DNA of 64,000 bases from Nitrosovibrio sp. Nv4 (GCA_945860135.1 CAMAPK010000001.1:1-64000), one strand, 5' to 3'. Positions 30,406-42,156 are shown, numbered from the stretch's first letter. Translations and numbers: made by a program. The notes: generated by a model not told the origin, from the sequence alone.

Positions 30406-31087
30406 GATCAAACCGCCATTTCTCAATTCGTTCGGGGTAGTTTATCAATTCTCTTAATCTTTGACTAAACTCTGTGCGGGGAATTTCGCGCGCGCCAAAG
30501 GATGCGAGATGAGCGGTCTTCATCTGGCAGTCGATCATGCCGAAATCCCAGCGCTGCAACTGCCGCACCAGATGCACGAATGCGATTTTGGAAGCATCGG
30601 GAATACGGGAAAACATGGATTCACCAAAAAACATTTTCCCTTGACTGACGCCATATAGCCCCCCCACCAGTTCGCCGCCCACCCAGGTTTCGACTGAATG
30701 GGCCAGCCCGATTTCATGCAGCGCCGCATAGGCCGAAATCATCTCGGGGTGTATCCAGGTGCCGGATTGTTCCTTGCGTGGCGTGGCGCAAGCCTGCATG
30801 ACCTGGCTGAAGACGCTATCCACACGGATTTCGTAATTACCCTTGTTAAGAGTCTTATTCAGCGAGCGAGAAATCCTGAGTTCATCAGGTAACAGCACCA
30901 TGCGCGGATCAGGACTCCACCAGAGAATAGGCTCCCCGGCGTTGAACCAGGGGAAAATTCCACAGCGATAAGCCTCAATCAGACGTTGCGGCGTAAGATC
31001 TCCGCCGGCAGCAAGCAAGCCGTTGGGCCTGGCGAGCGCAGCTTCCAGCGGCGGAAAAGGCATGTGAGGGAACAACCACGGAATCAT
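30389..31087 (-). CDS. aat: leucyl/phenylalanyl-tRNA--protein transferase
   Basis: '[55 protein letters not shown]'. Confidence 0.97.
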   Translation of the reverse strand: MIPWLFPHMPFPPLEAALARPNGLLAAGGDLTPQRLIEAYRCGIFPWFNAGEPILWWSPDPRMVLLPDELRISRSLNKTLNKGNYEIRVDSVFSQVMQACATPRKEQSGTWIHPEMISAYAALHEIGLAHSVETWVGGELVGGLYGVSQGKMFFGESMFSRIPDASKIAFVHLVRQLQRWDFGMIDCQMKTAHLASFGAREIPRTEFSQRLRELINYPERIEKWRFDHESAE

Positions 31088-31275
31088 TTGGCAGAAAAAT
31101 TTAACAGTCGTTGATCAAATGCCCGTCATACTCGGCGTAAAGAGAGAAGAACATTCCCCCCTCATTTACAATTTTACAATATACTGATTTGATATTAAGA
31201 TAAACGCATCCTTTGTAGCGCGGCGATGTCGTTTTCCCGCAGGTAATTGAAAGCTCACAAAAATAGAGAACTCCG

Positions 31276-31746
31276 ATGATTCTATCCCGCACCACTCAGT
31301 ACGCCATTCAGGCACTCATTTACATGGCCACGCAGCCTCGCGGCGTGTCGGTGTTGAATCGTACCATCGCCGAGAATCTGGGCGCGCCGCCCACCTATCT
31401 CGCCAAGGTGCTGCAGAACCTGTGCAGGGGCAACTTGCTTTACTCCTACCGCGGCAAGCAAGGCGGCTTCTGTCTGCGGGAAGAGGGCGAAAAAATCACT
31501 TTGATGCAGATCGTCCTCATTACCGAAGGCCCTGGGTTTACTGAGGATTGTGTGCTGGGGCTCAAGATTTGCAGTGATAAGGTACCCTGCCCGATGCATG
31601 TAAAATGGTCGCCGATCAAGCAGGAAGTCGTGCGGCTGTTAAAAAATCAGACCCTGGATATTCTCGCTAACGCAGTAATGAGCGGAAAATACCAATTGAC
31701 CGACTTGCCCGCAGCCGCTTTCGGTGATTTGAAATCGCACTCGTAA
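31276..31746 (+). CDS. Rrf2-family transcriptional regulator
   Basis: 'SRTTQYAIQALIYMATQP', three clustered Cys in 'DCVLGLKICSDKVPCPMH'. Confidence 0.9.
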   Translation: MILSRTTQYAIQALIYMATQPRGVSVLNRTIAENLGAPPTYLAKVLQNLCRGNLLYSYRGKQGGFCLREEGEKITLMQIVLITEGPGFTEDCVLGLKICSDKVPCPMHVKWSPIKQEVVRLLKNQTLDILANAVMSGKYQLTDLPAAAFGDLKSHS

Positions 31747-32090
31747 TTCCGGCCGCAAATTCGGCAACGCACCGAACCACCCCCTTCCTTTTCTCGGTCC
31801 CGGAATCGATCCAATTTTGCCTCTGGCTTGTCTGCCACAGACAAGATAGCTCCTCGCCAAATCCTCCAAAAAATTGTTGACATTTATTAACAGTCACGCA
31901 TAATACGATCTACATTGAGATATGGATATCCAATTATCTCCTTCTATAAGCCGCTGAGAATAGGGGTCGTATGAGAAAACCCTGCCTTTCTGCCTTATTC
32001 GGGGATTACCCTGCTGGTTTCCACCAATGCTATGACACGAAAAATACATGATTAACATGTAGTTAAATAACAACCTGAGAGGAGTATCAA

Positions 32091-32996
32091 ATGAAACATT
32101 TTCTTGATAAAACACGGCTGACTGTCAGCGCTGTTGCTGCTTCACTCGTCATGGTCATGGCAATGGTTGCACCGCCGGCTTCTGCTCAGGACGCAAGAAC
32201 TCAGGCTCTGGAACGGGCACTCAAACAAATGGAAGCTCAACTGAAAGTCCTCCAGAGTGAACTGAATCAGGTGAAATCCGAATCTGCCCGGGAAGCGCAG
32301 AAGGTCATGGCGATCGAAGAAAAAACAATACGGATCGAAGAAAAGGCGTCGCAAGCCAAAGAATATACAAGATCAGCCCATGAAAAAGTGGCACATGCGA
32401 TAGAAATGGCGGATGTTTTGGATCAACAGAGCGGTCGTAAGAGCCGCCTGCTGTTCTTCCGCGGCGGTTTTGCGCATGCCGATCATAGCCGTAACGGCGT
32501 ATCCATACAAAGTAGTGGCGCTGGCACCGGGGGGGGTGTAGCCGATAAAAATGCGTGGTATGTCGGCGCGGGCTTCGACTGGGGTTTGACCAAAGATGCC
32601 TGGGGCCTGGCGCCCAAGACCAGCGTCATGTCTGAACTGATGTTCGAGTACAAGGAATACGGTTCCACCGTAGCCGGCAATAGTCTTACCAGCAATAATG
32701 GCGTACATGTCAGCCAGCTCACCCTGGCTGCATCGCCGAAAATAAAATTCATGGAGGGCAGCCGCTTCAGACCCTGGATTATCCCTGCCGGTCTGGCCAT
32801 TCATGTTGTCAGCCCGCCATCTTCGTCTATCACGGTATTGCAGCCAGGGATCATGTTTGCGGGCGGCGCCGAATACAGAGTCTGGAAAGACTTCTTTGTC
32901 GGCCTTGATGCGCGTTATCACCTGACCAGCGGCAGAAACGACGGCATCAAAATCGATGGCCTGACTGCCGGTGGTTACCTCGGAATCGGCTTCTAA
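32091..32996 (+). CDS. outer-membrane beta-barrel protein with N-terminal coiled coil
   Basis: Signal peptide, heptad region, C-terminal '...GYLGIGF'. Confidence 0.7.
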   Translation: MKHFLDKTRLTVSAVAASLVMVMAMVAPPASAQDARTQALERALKQMEAQLKVLQSELNQVKSESAREAQKVMAIEEKTIRIEEKASQAKEYTRSAHEKVAHAIEMADVLDQQSGRKSRLLFFRGGFAHADHSRNGVSIQSSGAGTGGGVADKNAWYVGAGFDWGLTKDAWGLAPKTSVMSELMFEYKEYGSTVAGNSLTSNNGVHVSQLTLAASPKIKFMEGSRFRPWIIPAGLAIHVVSPPSSSITVLQPGIMFAGGAEYRVWKDFFVGLDARYHLTSGRNDGIKIDGLTAGGYLGIGF

Positions 32997-33101
32997 AGCG
33001 ATCGGTTCCGATAACCCTAGATATATTTATAGACTTTATGGAAAAAAAGGAATTTTGTGTTATTGTGATCCAGTTATCCATTTTTAACTCAGGGAGAAAC
33101 C

Positions 33102-33401
33102 ATGAAAAATTTGTTCATAATCATCGCTACATTGTTTGCATTCAGCAGTAGCGCTTACGCATATGTCAACATCAACACCGCCACCCAGGCCGAACTTGAA
33201 ACCCTGAAAAATTCAGGTATCACTTCCACCAAAGCCAAGGCGATCATTGACTATCGCAGCAAGGCCGGCGCATTCAAGACGGTCGACGATATTGAGAAGG
33301 TCGATGGCGTCAACAACAAGACTGTGAATATGGAACAACTTCGCAAAGATATCACAATCAAAGGCCCTACCGTACTGAAGACAGTAGCCCCAGCCAAGTA
33401 A
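33102..33401 (+). CDS. ComEA-like helix-hairpin-helix protein
   Basis: 'VNINTATQAELETLKNSGITSTKAKAIIDYRSKAGAFKTVDDIEKVDGV'. Confidence 0.88.
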   Translation: MKNLFIIIATLFAFSSSAYAYVNINTATQAELETLKNSGITSTKAKAIIDYRSKAGAFKTVDDIEKVDGVNNKTVNMEQLRKDITIKGPTVLKTVAPAK

Positions 33402-33487
33402 GAGAATATAGTTGCAAGGGCAGCCATGGGCAGAAGGGTAAGAAACCCCAGCGTGTGGCAACCTCACTGAGAAATACCGTTCAGCGA

Positions 33488-33515
33488 AACCCCCGGCCCA
33501 ACCCGGGGGTTTTTG
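33488..33515 (+). terminator. rho-independent terminator
   Basis: AACCCCCGG-CCCAAC-CCGGGGGTTTTTG. Confidence 0.8.
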
Positions 33516-33679
33516 TTTGTGCTGGATTCAACAACATTTCAATCTCGTCTGCAGGTACAACAATTGCAATAATTCGTTCTACAATGAAAAAATAGCTTGG
33601 CAGGACGTAGCCTCTTGGTACTGCAGCGTTTGTGGATGCCTCAACTATCGGGCAGAATCTTGATTCATGGAGGTGTTCC

Positions 33680-34060
33680 ATGGCACGTACCTTACTCATT
33701 CTTGCCACCAGCGTAATCCTCGCAGGCTGCGCGAGCCTGATGCACGAGAAGGTTCCTCCGCTATCTCCGCAGCAGATTGTCGAAATGACCAAAACAGAGG
33801 AGTCCACAGCCAGCATCATTACCAGAATCAAGCAGTCGCGCACCGTTTACAACCTCACCGCAGCACAATTTGCTCAGCTTTCAAAGGCGGGGGTAGCCGA
33901 TGATGTTCTTGATTACATGCAGCAGACATATTTCCAGGAAATCTCTCACGCAGCGTGTCGTGAAGCCTATTATGATTTATGGTTTCCCGGCCGTTCCTGG
34001 TATGGCCATCCATGGAATGGTTACCCATGGTCTGTCTATCCCATGGTCATCAAGTATTAA
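33680..34060 (+). CDS. small lipoprotein, aromatic-rich C-terminus
   Basis: Lipobox ILAGC; 'WFPGRSWYGHPWNGYPWSVYPMVIKY'. Confidence 0.65.
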   Translation: MARTLLILATSVILAGCASLMHEKVPPLSPQQIVEMTKTEESTASIITRIKQSRTVYNLTAAQFAQLSKAGVADDVLDYMQQTYFQEISHAACREAYYDLWFPGRSWYGHPWNGYPWSVYPMVIKY

Positions 34061-34144
34061 TGCATCCGGGCGAACGCGCCATCCTGGAAAATTGTGGAGA
34101 AACTGCAACCGGTTTACAATGGCAAACATGCAGTTAACTCATCC

Positions 34145-34705
34145 ATGCAAAGCGTCAATCTGACCCACCATTTTCTGATCGCCATGCCGGCCATGGCAGA
34201 CCCTTCATTTTCCAAGACTCTCACCTATATCTGCGAACACAACGAACAGGGCGCGCTGGGACTGGTGGTCAACCGGCCCACCGAACTGATGCTGGAAGAC
34301 ATGTTTGACCAGCTTGGCATTCCCATTACCAATCCGTCTCTCAAAGGATTACCGGTATTGTTTGGCGGACCGGTGCAACTGGATCGCGGCTTCGTGCTGC
34401 ATCAACCAGCAGATGGCTGGCAGTCCACCATGACGATAAATCAGGAAGTGGGCCTCACTACCTCACTCGACATCCTGCAGGCGATTGCGGACGGAAAAGG
34501 CCCGCGGCAGGCGCTGGTAACGTTGGGCTACTCGGGGTGGGCGCCCGGCCAACTTGAACATGAACTGGCGCAGAATGCCTGGCTCACCGTACCCGCATCA
34601 CCCGGCATCATGTTCGAACTGCCGTCCGAACAACGACTGGCTGCGGCAATACAATTACTGGGAATTGATTTTTCCAGCCTGTCAGATGAGGTAGGGCATT
34701 CTTGA
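34145..34705 (+). CDS. YqgE/AlgH family protein
   Basis: '[40 protein letters not shown]'. Confidence 0.94.
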   Translation: MQSVNLTHHFLIAMPAMADPSFSKTLTYICEHNEQGALGLVVNRPTELMLEDMFDQLGIPITNPSLKGLPVLFGGPVQLDRGFVLHQPADGWQSTMTINQEVGLTTSLDILQAIADGKGPRQALVTLGYSGWAPGQLEHELAQNAWLTVPASPGIMFELPSEQRLAAAIQLLGIDFSSLSDEVGHS

Positions 34706-34735
34706 GAACATTGTTCAGCGCTAATCAGCCATTTC

Positions 34736-35209
34736 ATGCAGAATCAGGAAAATCAACACCAGGCACTTGAGACCTGCCGCGCTCCCACGGGAACGGTGAT
34801 GGCGTTCGATTTCGGCGAAAAACACATCGGCGTAGCGGTGGGCGATCTGCAACTGGGATTGGCACATCCTCTTGCCACAGTGAGCGAGGTGCTTACCGAG
34901 CGGCGTTTTGACAGCATCGCCAAACTGATCGAAGAATGGCAACCGGTGCTGCTGGTAGTGGGGTTGCCCACGCATGCCGATGGCACTGAGCACGAACTGA
35001 CCCGGTTGAGCCGGCGTTTCGCCCGCCGCCTGGAAGGTCGCTTCGGTATCAAGACTGCGCTGGTGGATGAGCGTTATACTTCCATCACTGCCAGCACGGC
35101 GCTGCGGGAAGCGGGCATCAAAGGGAAAAAACAGAAACCGCTGCTGGATCAGGTGGCGGCGCAGCAGATCTTGCAATCTTACTTCGATGGACATTATGCA
35201 CTTGCCTGA
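34736..35209 (+). CDS. ruvX: Holliday junction resolvase RuvX/YqgF
   Basis: '[17 protein letters not shown]', '[11 protein letters not shown]'. Confidence 0.94.
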   Translation: MQNQENQHQALETCRAPTGTVMAFDFGEKHIGVAVGDLQLGLAHPLATVSEVLTERRFDSIAKLIEEWQPVLLVVGLPTHADGTEHELTRLSRRFARRLEGRFGIKTALVDERYTSITASTALREAGIKGKKQKPLLDQVAAQQILQSYFDGHYALA

Positions 35210-35702
35210 CGCAGAACAACTGCTTGCCGATCTGATCGGGAAAATGCGGCCCGAAGTTCCCGGCAACACCGCTTTGGTGGGCATTTATACCGGCGGTGTA
35301 TGGCTGGCAGAGCGGCTGCACCAGGATCTGGGGTTGACGCTCCCGCTGGGCACGCTGGATGTTTCGTTCTATCGCGACGATTTCGGTCAAATCGGTCTGC
35401 ATCCCCAGGTCAAGCCTTCGGACATCCCATTCGAGGTGGAAGGCAGCCACATCATCCTGGTGGATGACGTACTTTATACCGGGCGCACCATTCGCGCCGC
35501 CATCAACGAGCTGTTCGATTATGGCCGCCCAGCCAGCATTCGCCTTGCCGCACTGATAGACCGAGGCGGCAGAGAACTGCCCATCGCCGCCCAGTATGTG
35601 GGTGCGACACTTACCCTGCCGCAGCATAAAATGCTGGCGCTGGAGCGCAGCAATGATGGAAAATTGAGTCTGAGTCTGTATGACAAAAGCCCTCCGGGAT
35701 AA
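35196..35702 (+). CDS. pyrR: PyrR-like bifunctional regulator/uracil phosphoribosyltransferase
   Basis: PRPP motif '[30 protein letters not shown]'; synteny. Confidence 0.93.
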   Translation: MHLPDAEQLLADLIGKMRPEVPGNTALVGIYTGGVWLAERLHQDLGLTLPLGTLDVSFYRDDFGQIGLHPQVKPSDIPFEVEGSHIILVDDVLYTGRTIRAAINELFDYGRPASIRLAALIDRGGRELPIAAQYVGATLTLPQHKMLALERSNDGKLSLSLYDKSPPG

Positions 35703-36652
35703 TGAATAATAATCCGCAGCTAAATAAACATGGCGAACTGCAACACCTTCTCACTACCGAGGGGCTACCTGCTTCCATTCTGCTGAACATACTCGACACC
35801 GCCGAATCCTTTGTCGGCGTCACCGAGCGTGACATCAAGAAAGTCCCTCTGCTGCGCGGCAAATCCATCTTCAACCTGTTCTTTGAACCCAGCACCCGTA
35901 CCCGCACCACCTTCGAAATCGCCGCTAAACGCCTGTCAGCGGATGTGGTCAATCTCAATATCGCGGCCTCTTCCCAATCCAAAGGGGAAACGCTGCTGGA
36001 CACGGTAGACAATCTCTCGGCCATGCACGCTGACATGTTCATCGTACGGCACTCGCAAAGTGGCGCGGCGCATTTGATCGCGCGCCATGTACGGCCCGAG
36101 ATTCACGTTATCAACGCCGGCGATGGACGTCACGCGCACCCCACCCAGGCGTTGCTAGACATGTTCACCATCCGCCACTACAAACGCGATTTCCATAATC
36201 TGCGCGTGGCCATCGTCGGCGATATCCTGCACTCACGGGTGGCGCGCTCGCAGATACACGCGCTGACCACACTGGGTGTGCCGGAGGTGCGGGTAATCGC
36301 ACCTAAAACCCTGCTGCCCACCAAGGTTGAGCGCCTGGGTGTGCATGTCTACCATGACATGGCACAGGGATTGAAAGACGTCGATGTGCTGCTGATGCTG
36401 CGTTTGCAAAATGAGCGCATGCTGGGTGCAAGCCTCCCCAGTTCCGAGGAGTATTTCAAGTATTACGGACTGACGCAGGAAAAACTGGCGCTTGCCAGGC
36501 ATGATGCCATTGTGCTGCATCCCGGGCCGATGAATCGCGGCATTGAAATTGATTCCGCCGTGGCCGATGGCAAACAGTCGGTGATATTGCCGCAAGTGAC
36601 GTTCGGCATCGCGGTACGGATGGCGGTGATGTCGATTCTGGCAGGAAACTGA
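35702..36652 (+). CDS. pyrB: aspartate carbamoyltransferase catalytic subunit
   Basis: '[26 protein letters not shown]', '[12 protein letters not shown]'. Confidence 0.97.
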   Translation: MNNNPQLNKHGELQHLLTTEGLPASILLNILDTAESFVGVTERDIKKVPLLRGKSIFNLFFEPSTRTRTTFEIAAKRLSADVVNLNIAASSQSKGETLLDTVDNLSAMHADMFIVRHSQSGAAHLIARHVRPEIHVINAGDGRHAHPTQALLDMFTIRHYKRDFHNLRVAIVGDILHSRVARSQIHALTTLGVPEVRVIAPKTLLPTKVERLGVHVYHDMAQGLKDVDVLLMLRLQNERMLGASLPSSEEYFKYYGLTQEKLALARHDAIVLHPGPMNRGIEIDSAVADGKQSVILPQVTFGIAVRMAVMSILAGN

Positions 36653-36660
36653 AAAACCAT

Positions 36661-37935
36661 ATGAAAATCCAGATTAAAAGCGGACACCTGATTGATCCCA
36701 AGAATGGGATTGACGCCGTCATGGACGTGTTCATCGCCGCCGGGAAAATTGTTGCAACTGGCGCCGTACCGAACGGCTTCCAGGCCAATCGCGTGATAGA
36801 TGCAAAAGGGCTGGTGGTATGTCCCGGTTTGGTGGATCTGTCGGCGCGACTGCGTGAACCGGGTTTTGAATACAAGGCCACACTCGAATCGGAGATGGAT
36901 GCAGCGGTGGCGGGTGGCGTCACCAGTCTGGCATGCCCGCCTGATACTGATCCGCCGCTGGACGAACCAGGGCTGGTGGAGATGCTCAAGCACCGCGCCC
37001 GCAGTCTCAACCAGGCGCGCGTCTATCCCATCGGCGCACTTACTCAAGGCCTGAAGGGTGCGCGCTTGACCGAAATGGCCGAATTGCGCGATGCAGGCTG
37101 CGTTGCTTTCGGTCAATCCGATGCGCCCCTCACTGACACGCTGGTAATGATGCAGGCGATGCAGTATGCCGCCACCTTCGGCTTTGGCGTGTGGCTGCGC
37201 CCCCAGGATGTGAGTCTCGCCAATGATGGTGTGGCTCATGATGGTGAAGTGGCGACCCGCTTGGGTCTACCGGCAATTCCCGTATGTGCGGAAACGATTG
37301 CCCTGTCAAATATCGTTCTGCTGGCAAGAGAAACCGGCGCCAGAATACATTTGTGCCGACTGTCCAGCGCGGAGGGCGTCGCCATGGTGCGCGCGGCCAG
37401 GCAGCAAGGTCTGTCCATTACCTGCGATGTGGCGATCAATCACCTGCACCTCTCGGAAATGGACATCGGTTTCTTCGATTCCAACTGTCATCTGGTGCCG
37501 CCGCTGCGCGGATTGAGTGACCGTGATGCGCTGCGTGCCGGTTTGAGGGACGGCACCATCGATGCGGTCTGTTCCGACCACGCGCCGGTGGATGAAGATG
37601 CCAAACTGCTGCCTTTCGGTGAAGCCGAGGTCGGTGCCACTGGTCTGGAATTGCTGCTGCCGCTCACTTTAAAGTGGGCGCTGGAAATGAAAATGCCGCT
37701 GTCTGCTGCGCTGGCCAAGATTACCGTGGAGCCCGCCAGAATACTCGGCGTGGATGCCGGTCATCTATCCGCCGGTACCGCTGCCGACCTGTGCATTTTT
37801 GATCCCAACCAATATTGGAAAGTGGAAGCAGCCGCGCTTAAAAGCCAGGGGAAAAATACACCGTTCCTGGGCATGGAACTGCAGGGCAGGGTAAAATATA
37901 CTTTGGTTGACGGCAGCATCGTGTACGAAAATTAG
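36661..37935 (+). CDS. pyrC: dihydroorotase(-like)
   Basis: 'VCPGLVDLSARLREPGFEYKATLESEMDAAVAGGVTSLACPPDTDPP'; the usual H-x-H appears as SARLRE, suggesting a PyrX-type inactive subunit. Confidence 0.88.
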   Translation: MKIQIKSGHLIDPKNGIDAVMDVFIAAGKIVATGAVPNGFQANRVIDAKGLVVCPGLVDLSARLREPGFEYKATLESEMDAAVAGGVTSLACPPDTDPPLDEPGLVEMLKHRARSLNQARVYPIGALTQGLKGARLTEMAELRDAGCVAFGQSDAPLTDTLVMMQAMQYAATFGFGVWLRPQDVSLANDGVAHDGEVATRLGLPAIPVCAETIALSNIVLLARETGARIHLCRLSSAEGVAMVRAARQQGLSITCDVAINHLHLSEMDIGFFDSNCHLVPPLRGLSDRDALRAGLRDGTIDAVCSDHAPVDEDAKLLPFGEAEVGATGLELLLPLTLKWALEMKMPLSAALAKITVEPARILGVDAGHLSAGTAADLCIFDPNQYWKVEAAALKSQGKNTPFLGMELQGRVKYTLVDGSIVYEN

Positions 37936-38003
37936 CCCCTCGTTGTAGCACCTATCTGTTCCCCCCAAACTGACACAGTTGAAACCACCTTTTACAGGTT
38001 AGC

Positions 38004-40217
38004 ATGACCAATCCCCTGCTTGATTTCTCCGGACTACCGCGTTTTGCGGATATCCGTACCGAACATATCACCCCGGCGATAGCGCCACTGCTGGCCGCTG
38101 GCCATGCGGCTGTCGGCCAGGCACGCAGTGATGCCGCCGCACCAACCTGGCAGAATTTCGTGCAGCCGATGGAGGATGCCAACGAGCGCCTGTCGCGCGC
38201 CTGGGGGCAGGTGTCGCACTTGAATGCCGTGATGAACAGCCCGGAACTGCGCGAGGTGTACAACACCAATCTGCCGCTGGTCACCCAGTATTTCGCCGAA
38301 TTGGCGCAAGACCAGGTGTTGTTCGAGAAATTCAAACAACTGCGCAATGATCCGGAATTTGACAATCTGAGTCGTGCCCGCAAAAAAATAATCGAAAATG
38401 AATTGCGCGATTTCCGCTTGGGCGGGGCGGAGCTGCCGCCCGAAAAGAAAGAGCGTTTTCTCCGCATTCAGGAAGAGTTGTCTGCGCTCTGTGCCAGATT
38501 CAGCGACAACCTGCTGGATGCAACCAATAGTTTTACGCTGACCATCGACAATGCCGCTGAAGTAGCCGGCATTCCGGAGGATGTGCTGCAAACGGCCAGG
38601 GAGGCTGCCGCAAAAGATAATATCGCCCCCGCGACACGGCAAGGAGCAGAGCAGAGCCAAGGGCAGGAGCGGGGGCAGGACACCATTCCCGCGAACGGCC
38701 GCTCTGCGGTAACGAGTCATGGCGCCCACTGGCAATTCACGCTGCACGCTCCTTCCTACCAGCCGGTCATGCAGTACGCCGACTCCCGCGCACTGCGCGA
38801 GAAAATGTATCGTGCCTATTCCACCCGCGCCAGCGAGATCGGCACACCTGCTCCACCCTCCGGCAATGTGATGGACTGGGATAATGCCCCGCTTATCAGC
38901 AAGATCCTGGCATTACGCCAAGAGGAAGCACGGTTGCTTGGATTCGATTGTTATGCCGAGGTATCGCTGGCGTCGAAAATGGCTACTACGCCCAAACAGG
39001 TACTGGATTTTCTTGGCGAGCTTGCCGCCAAAGCCAAGCCTTACGCTGAATGCGATCTGCAGGAGCTGCGCCAATTTGCCGCGGATAAACTGGGGCTGGA
39101 GAATCTGGAGTCATGGGATCTGGCCTATGTCAGCGAAAAGCTGCGCCTTGACCGCTATGCATTCTCCGACCAGGAAGTGAAGCAGTATTTCCCTGAAACC
39201 AAGGTGTTGCCGGGCATGTTCAAACTGGTGGAGCATCTTTACGGCATCACCATCGTACCGGCAGAGGCATCAGCCGGCATCCAACTGTGGCACCCTGATG
39301 TAAAATTTTTCAATATCAGTGACACCAAAGGAAAATTGATCGGACAATTCTACATCGACCTCTATGCACGCCCTGGTAAGCGTGGTGGAGCATGGATGGA
39401 CGATGCCATTTCCCGCCGCCGCATTGAAGTTGAAGGAAGCGGCGAGCATGGCATGCAGCTACCCGTGGCCTACCTCACCTGCAATTTTTCCGCACCTGTC
39501 AATCTCAATGGGCAGATACGCCCGGCGCTGTTCACCCATTATGAAGTCACCACCTTATTCCATGAGTTCGGTCACGGCTTGCACCACCTGCTCACGCAAG
39601 TAGAGGACCTGGGCGTATCGGGCATCAATGGGGTGGAATGGGATGCGGTGGAGTTGCCCAGCCAGTTTATGGAAAACTTCTGCTGGGAATGGGAAGTGCT
39701 GACCGACATGACACAGCACGTGGATAGCGGTTTGCCTTTGCCACGGGAGTTGTTCGACAAGATGCTGGCAGCGAAGAATTTTCAGAGCGGTCTGCAAACA
39801 TTGCGGCAGATAGAGTTTTCCCTGTTCGACATGCATCTGCATTTTGCCTTTGATCCGAGCGGGGAGAAAACGGTGCTGCAATTGCTGGATGAGATTCGCC
39901 AGCAGGTTGCGGTCATTTTCCCACCGGAATTCAATCGTTTTCCCAACAGTTTTTCACATGTCTTTGCCGGCGGCTATGCTGCAGGCTATTACAGCTACAA
40001 GTGGGCGGAGGTGTTGTCTGCCGACGCTTACAGTCTGTTTGAGGAAAGTGGCGCGGGTGGGGTGATCAACACCGAAACCGGTGCGCGCTTTCGCGATGAA
40101 ATTCTTGCAGTAGGCGGGAGCCGTCCAGCGCTGGAGTCGTTTATCGCATTCCGTGGACGCGAACCAAAGATCGATGCGCTGCTGCGCCACAACGGCATGG
40201 CGGGCGCGGAAACCTGA
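38004..40217 (+). CDS. prlC: oligopeptidase A (M3)
   Basis: 'TTLFHEFGHGLHHLLTQVEDLGVSG', full-length similarity to PrlC. Confidence 0.96.
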   Translation: MTNPLLDFSGLPRFADIRTEHITPAIAPLLAAGHAAVGQARSDAAAPTWQNFVQPMEDANERLSRAWGQVSHLNAVMNSPELREVYNTNLPLVTQYFAELAQDQVLFEKFKQLRNDPEFDNLSRARKKIIENELRDFRLGGAELPPEKKERFLRIQEELSALCARFSDNLLDATNSFTLTIDNAAEVAGIPEDVLQTAREAAAKDNIAPATRQGAEQSQGQERGQDTIPANGRSAVTSHGAHWQFTLHAPSYQPVMQYADSRALREKMYRAYSTRASEIGTPAPPSGNVMDWDNAPLISKILALRQEEARLLGFDCYAEVSLASKMATTPKQVLDFLGELAAKAKPYAECDLQELRQFAADKLGLENLESWDLAYVSEKLRLDRYAFSDQEVKQYFPETKVLPGMFKLVEHLYGITIVPAEASAGIQLWHPDVKFFNISDTKGKLIGQFYIDLYARPGKRGGAWMDDAISRRRIEVEGSGEHGMQLPVAYLTCNFSAPVNLNGQIRPALFTHYEVTTLFHEFGHGLHHLLTQVEDLGVSGINGVEWDAVELPSQFMENFCWEWEVLTDMTQHVDSGLPLPRELFDKMLAAKNFQSGLQTLRQIEFSLFDMHLHFAFDPSGEKTVLQLLDEIRQQVAVIFPPEFNRFPNSFSHVFAGGYAAGYYSYKWAEVLSADAYSLFEESGAGGVINTETGARFRDEILAVGGSRPALESFIAFRGREPKIDALLRHNGMAGAET

Positions 40218-40421
40218 CTGGGGCTCTTAAATCAACTACCAGTAATGTAATGCTTCCCTTCCTCACATTTTTTCGATAGTATGCAAAACATCCAGCTTTT
40301 ATTGCTCTTCTGCAACAGATCTATTCTGACCGATCCTGATATACCATTATCGATATACCCCAGTTTTACTGCATCTCACCAATCTTACTACTTACTACCA
40401 TAACGTTTGCATGAGGACCCC

Positions 40422-40748
40422 ATGAGCGAGCATATCCATTACGTCTCCGACGGAACATTTGACACCGAAGTACTGCAATCAACCTTACCCGTGCTGGTAG
40501 ACTACTGGGCAGAATGGTGTGGGCCGTGCAAGATGATCGCACCCATCCTGGATGAAATAGCCAAGGAATACGCCGGACGCCTTAAAGTGGCCAAGCTCAA
40601 CATTGACGAGAATCAGGCAACGCCGCCCAAATATGGTATCCGCGGTATCCCTACACTGATGCTGTTCAAGAACGGCAACATTGAAGCGACCAAAGTCGGT
40701 GCTCTGTCCAAATCGCAGTTGACAGCATTTATTGACAGCCATATCTAA
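40422..40748 (+). CDS. trxA: thioredoxin
   Basis: WCGPCKM active site. Confidence 0.97.
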   Translation: MSEHIHYVSDGTFDTEVLQSTLPVLVDYWAEWCGPCKMIAPILDEIAKEYAGRLKVAKLNIDENQATPPKYGIRGIPTLMLFKNGNIEATKVGALSKSQLTAFIDSHI

Positions 40749-40896
40749 ACCCGCTAATCTTATAACCAAGTGCTCCCTTGAAGCGAAATACCATTAGACT
40801 CACCGCTTCTGGTTCCTGCTCTGTCCCATCAGCATCTCCCTCCAACGTTCTCTGACGCTTTACACCCTACGTTTTTTTACCTGCGAGTTCCCGCCC

Positions 40897-42156
40897 ATGC
40901 ATCTATCCGACCTTAAGAACCTCCATGTCACCGAGCTGGTAGATATGGCTATTACCAATGAAATCGATGGCGCCAACCGGCTACGAAAACAGGATCTGAT
41001 TTTTGCTTTGCTGAAAAACCAGGCGCGCAAGGGAGAAAGTATTTTTGGCGAAGGTACGCTGGAAGTGTTGCAGGATGGTTTCGGTTTCCTCAGATCACCG
41101 GATACCTCATACCTGGCCGGACCCGACGACATCTATGTTTCGCCCAGTCAGATCCGGCGTTTCAATCTGCATACCGGAGATTCGATAGACGGCGAAATCC
41201 GCACCCCCAAGGACGGCGAACGCTACTTCGCGCTGGTGAAAGTGGACAAGGTCAACAACGAGCCACCGGAAAACTCCAAGCACAAAATTCTGTTTGAAAA
41301 CCTCACCCCGCTGTTCCCCACCCAACGACTGCAGCTTGAACGCGACATCAAAGCTGAGGAAAATATCACCGGTCGCATCATCGATCTCATTGCTCCCATC
41401 GGCAAGGGACAGCGCGGCTTGCTGGTAGCCAGCCCCAAATCCGGCAAGACCGTGATGCTGCAGCATATCGCGCATGCCATTGCGGCCAATCATCCCGAAG
41501 TCATCCTGATGGTATTGCTGATAGATGAGCGCCCGGAAGAGGTAACCGAGATGATCCGCTCGGTCAGGGGCGAAGTAATTTCTTCCACCTTCGACGAACC
41601 CGCAGTGCGTCATGTGCAAGTGGCAGACATGGTGATCGAGAAGGCCAAGCGTCTGGTAGAGCACAAGAAGGACGTGGTGATACTGCTGGATTCAATCACG
41701 CGTCTGGCACGTGCATACAACACCGTGGTGCCTGCCTCCGGCAAGGTGCTGACCGGCGGCGTCGATGCCAATGCGCTGCAGCGTCCCAAACGTTTCTTCG
41801 GCGCTGCCCGCAACATTGAAGAAGGCGGCTCTCTCACCATCATCGCCACCGCACTGGTCGATACCGGCTCGCGCATGGATGACGTGATCTATGAGGAGTT
41901 CAAAGGCACTGGCAACATGGAAATCCATCTCGACCGGCGTATGGCGGAAAAACGCACTTACCCCGCGATCAACGTCAACCGCTCCGGCACGCGCAAGGAA
42001 GAACTGCTGATCAAGTCAGATGATCTGCAAAAAATCTGGGTGTTGCGCAAACTCCTCTACCCGATGGACGACATGGATGCAATGGAATTCCTGCTCGATA
42101 AAATCAAGGTCACCAAGAACAACGCCGACTTCTTCGATTCGATGCGGCGCGTATAG
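40897..42156 (+). CDS. rho: transcription termination factor Rho
   Basis: '[19 protein letters not shown]', '[15 protein letters not shown]'. Confidence 0.98.
   Translation: MHLSDLKNLHVTELVDMAITNEIDGANRLRKQDLIFALLKNQARKGESIFGEGTLEVLQDGFGFLRSPDTSYLAGPDDIYVSPSQIRRFNLHTGDSIDGEIRTPKDGERYFALVKVDKVNNEPPENSKHKILFENLTPLFPTQRLQLERDIKAEENITGRIIDLIAPIGKGQRGLLVASPKSGKTVMLQHIAHAIAANHPEVILMVLLIDERPEEVTEMIRSVRGEVISSTFDEPAVRHVQVADMVIEKAKRLVEHKKDVVILLDSITRLARAYNTVVPASGKVLTGGVDANALQRPKRFFGAARNIEEGGSLTIIATALVDTGSRMDDVIYEEFKGTGNMEIHLDRRMAEKRTYPAINVNRSGTRKEELLIKSDDLQKIWVLRKLLYPMDDMDAMEFLLDKIKVTKNNADFFDSMRRV

Noticed and set aside
31190-31275. NsrR/IscR-type binding site upstream of the Rrf2 gene
   Set aside because: AT-rich region present but no clear dyad matching a known motif.
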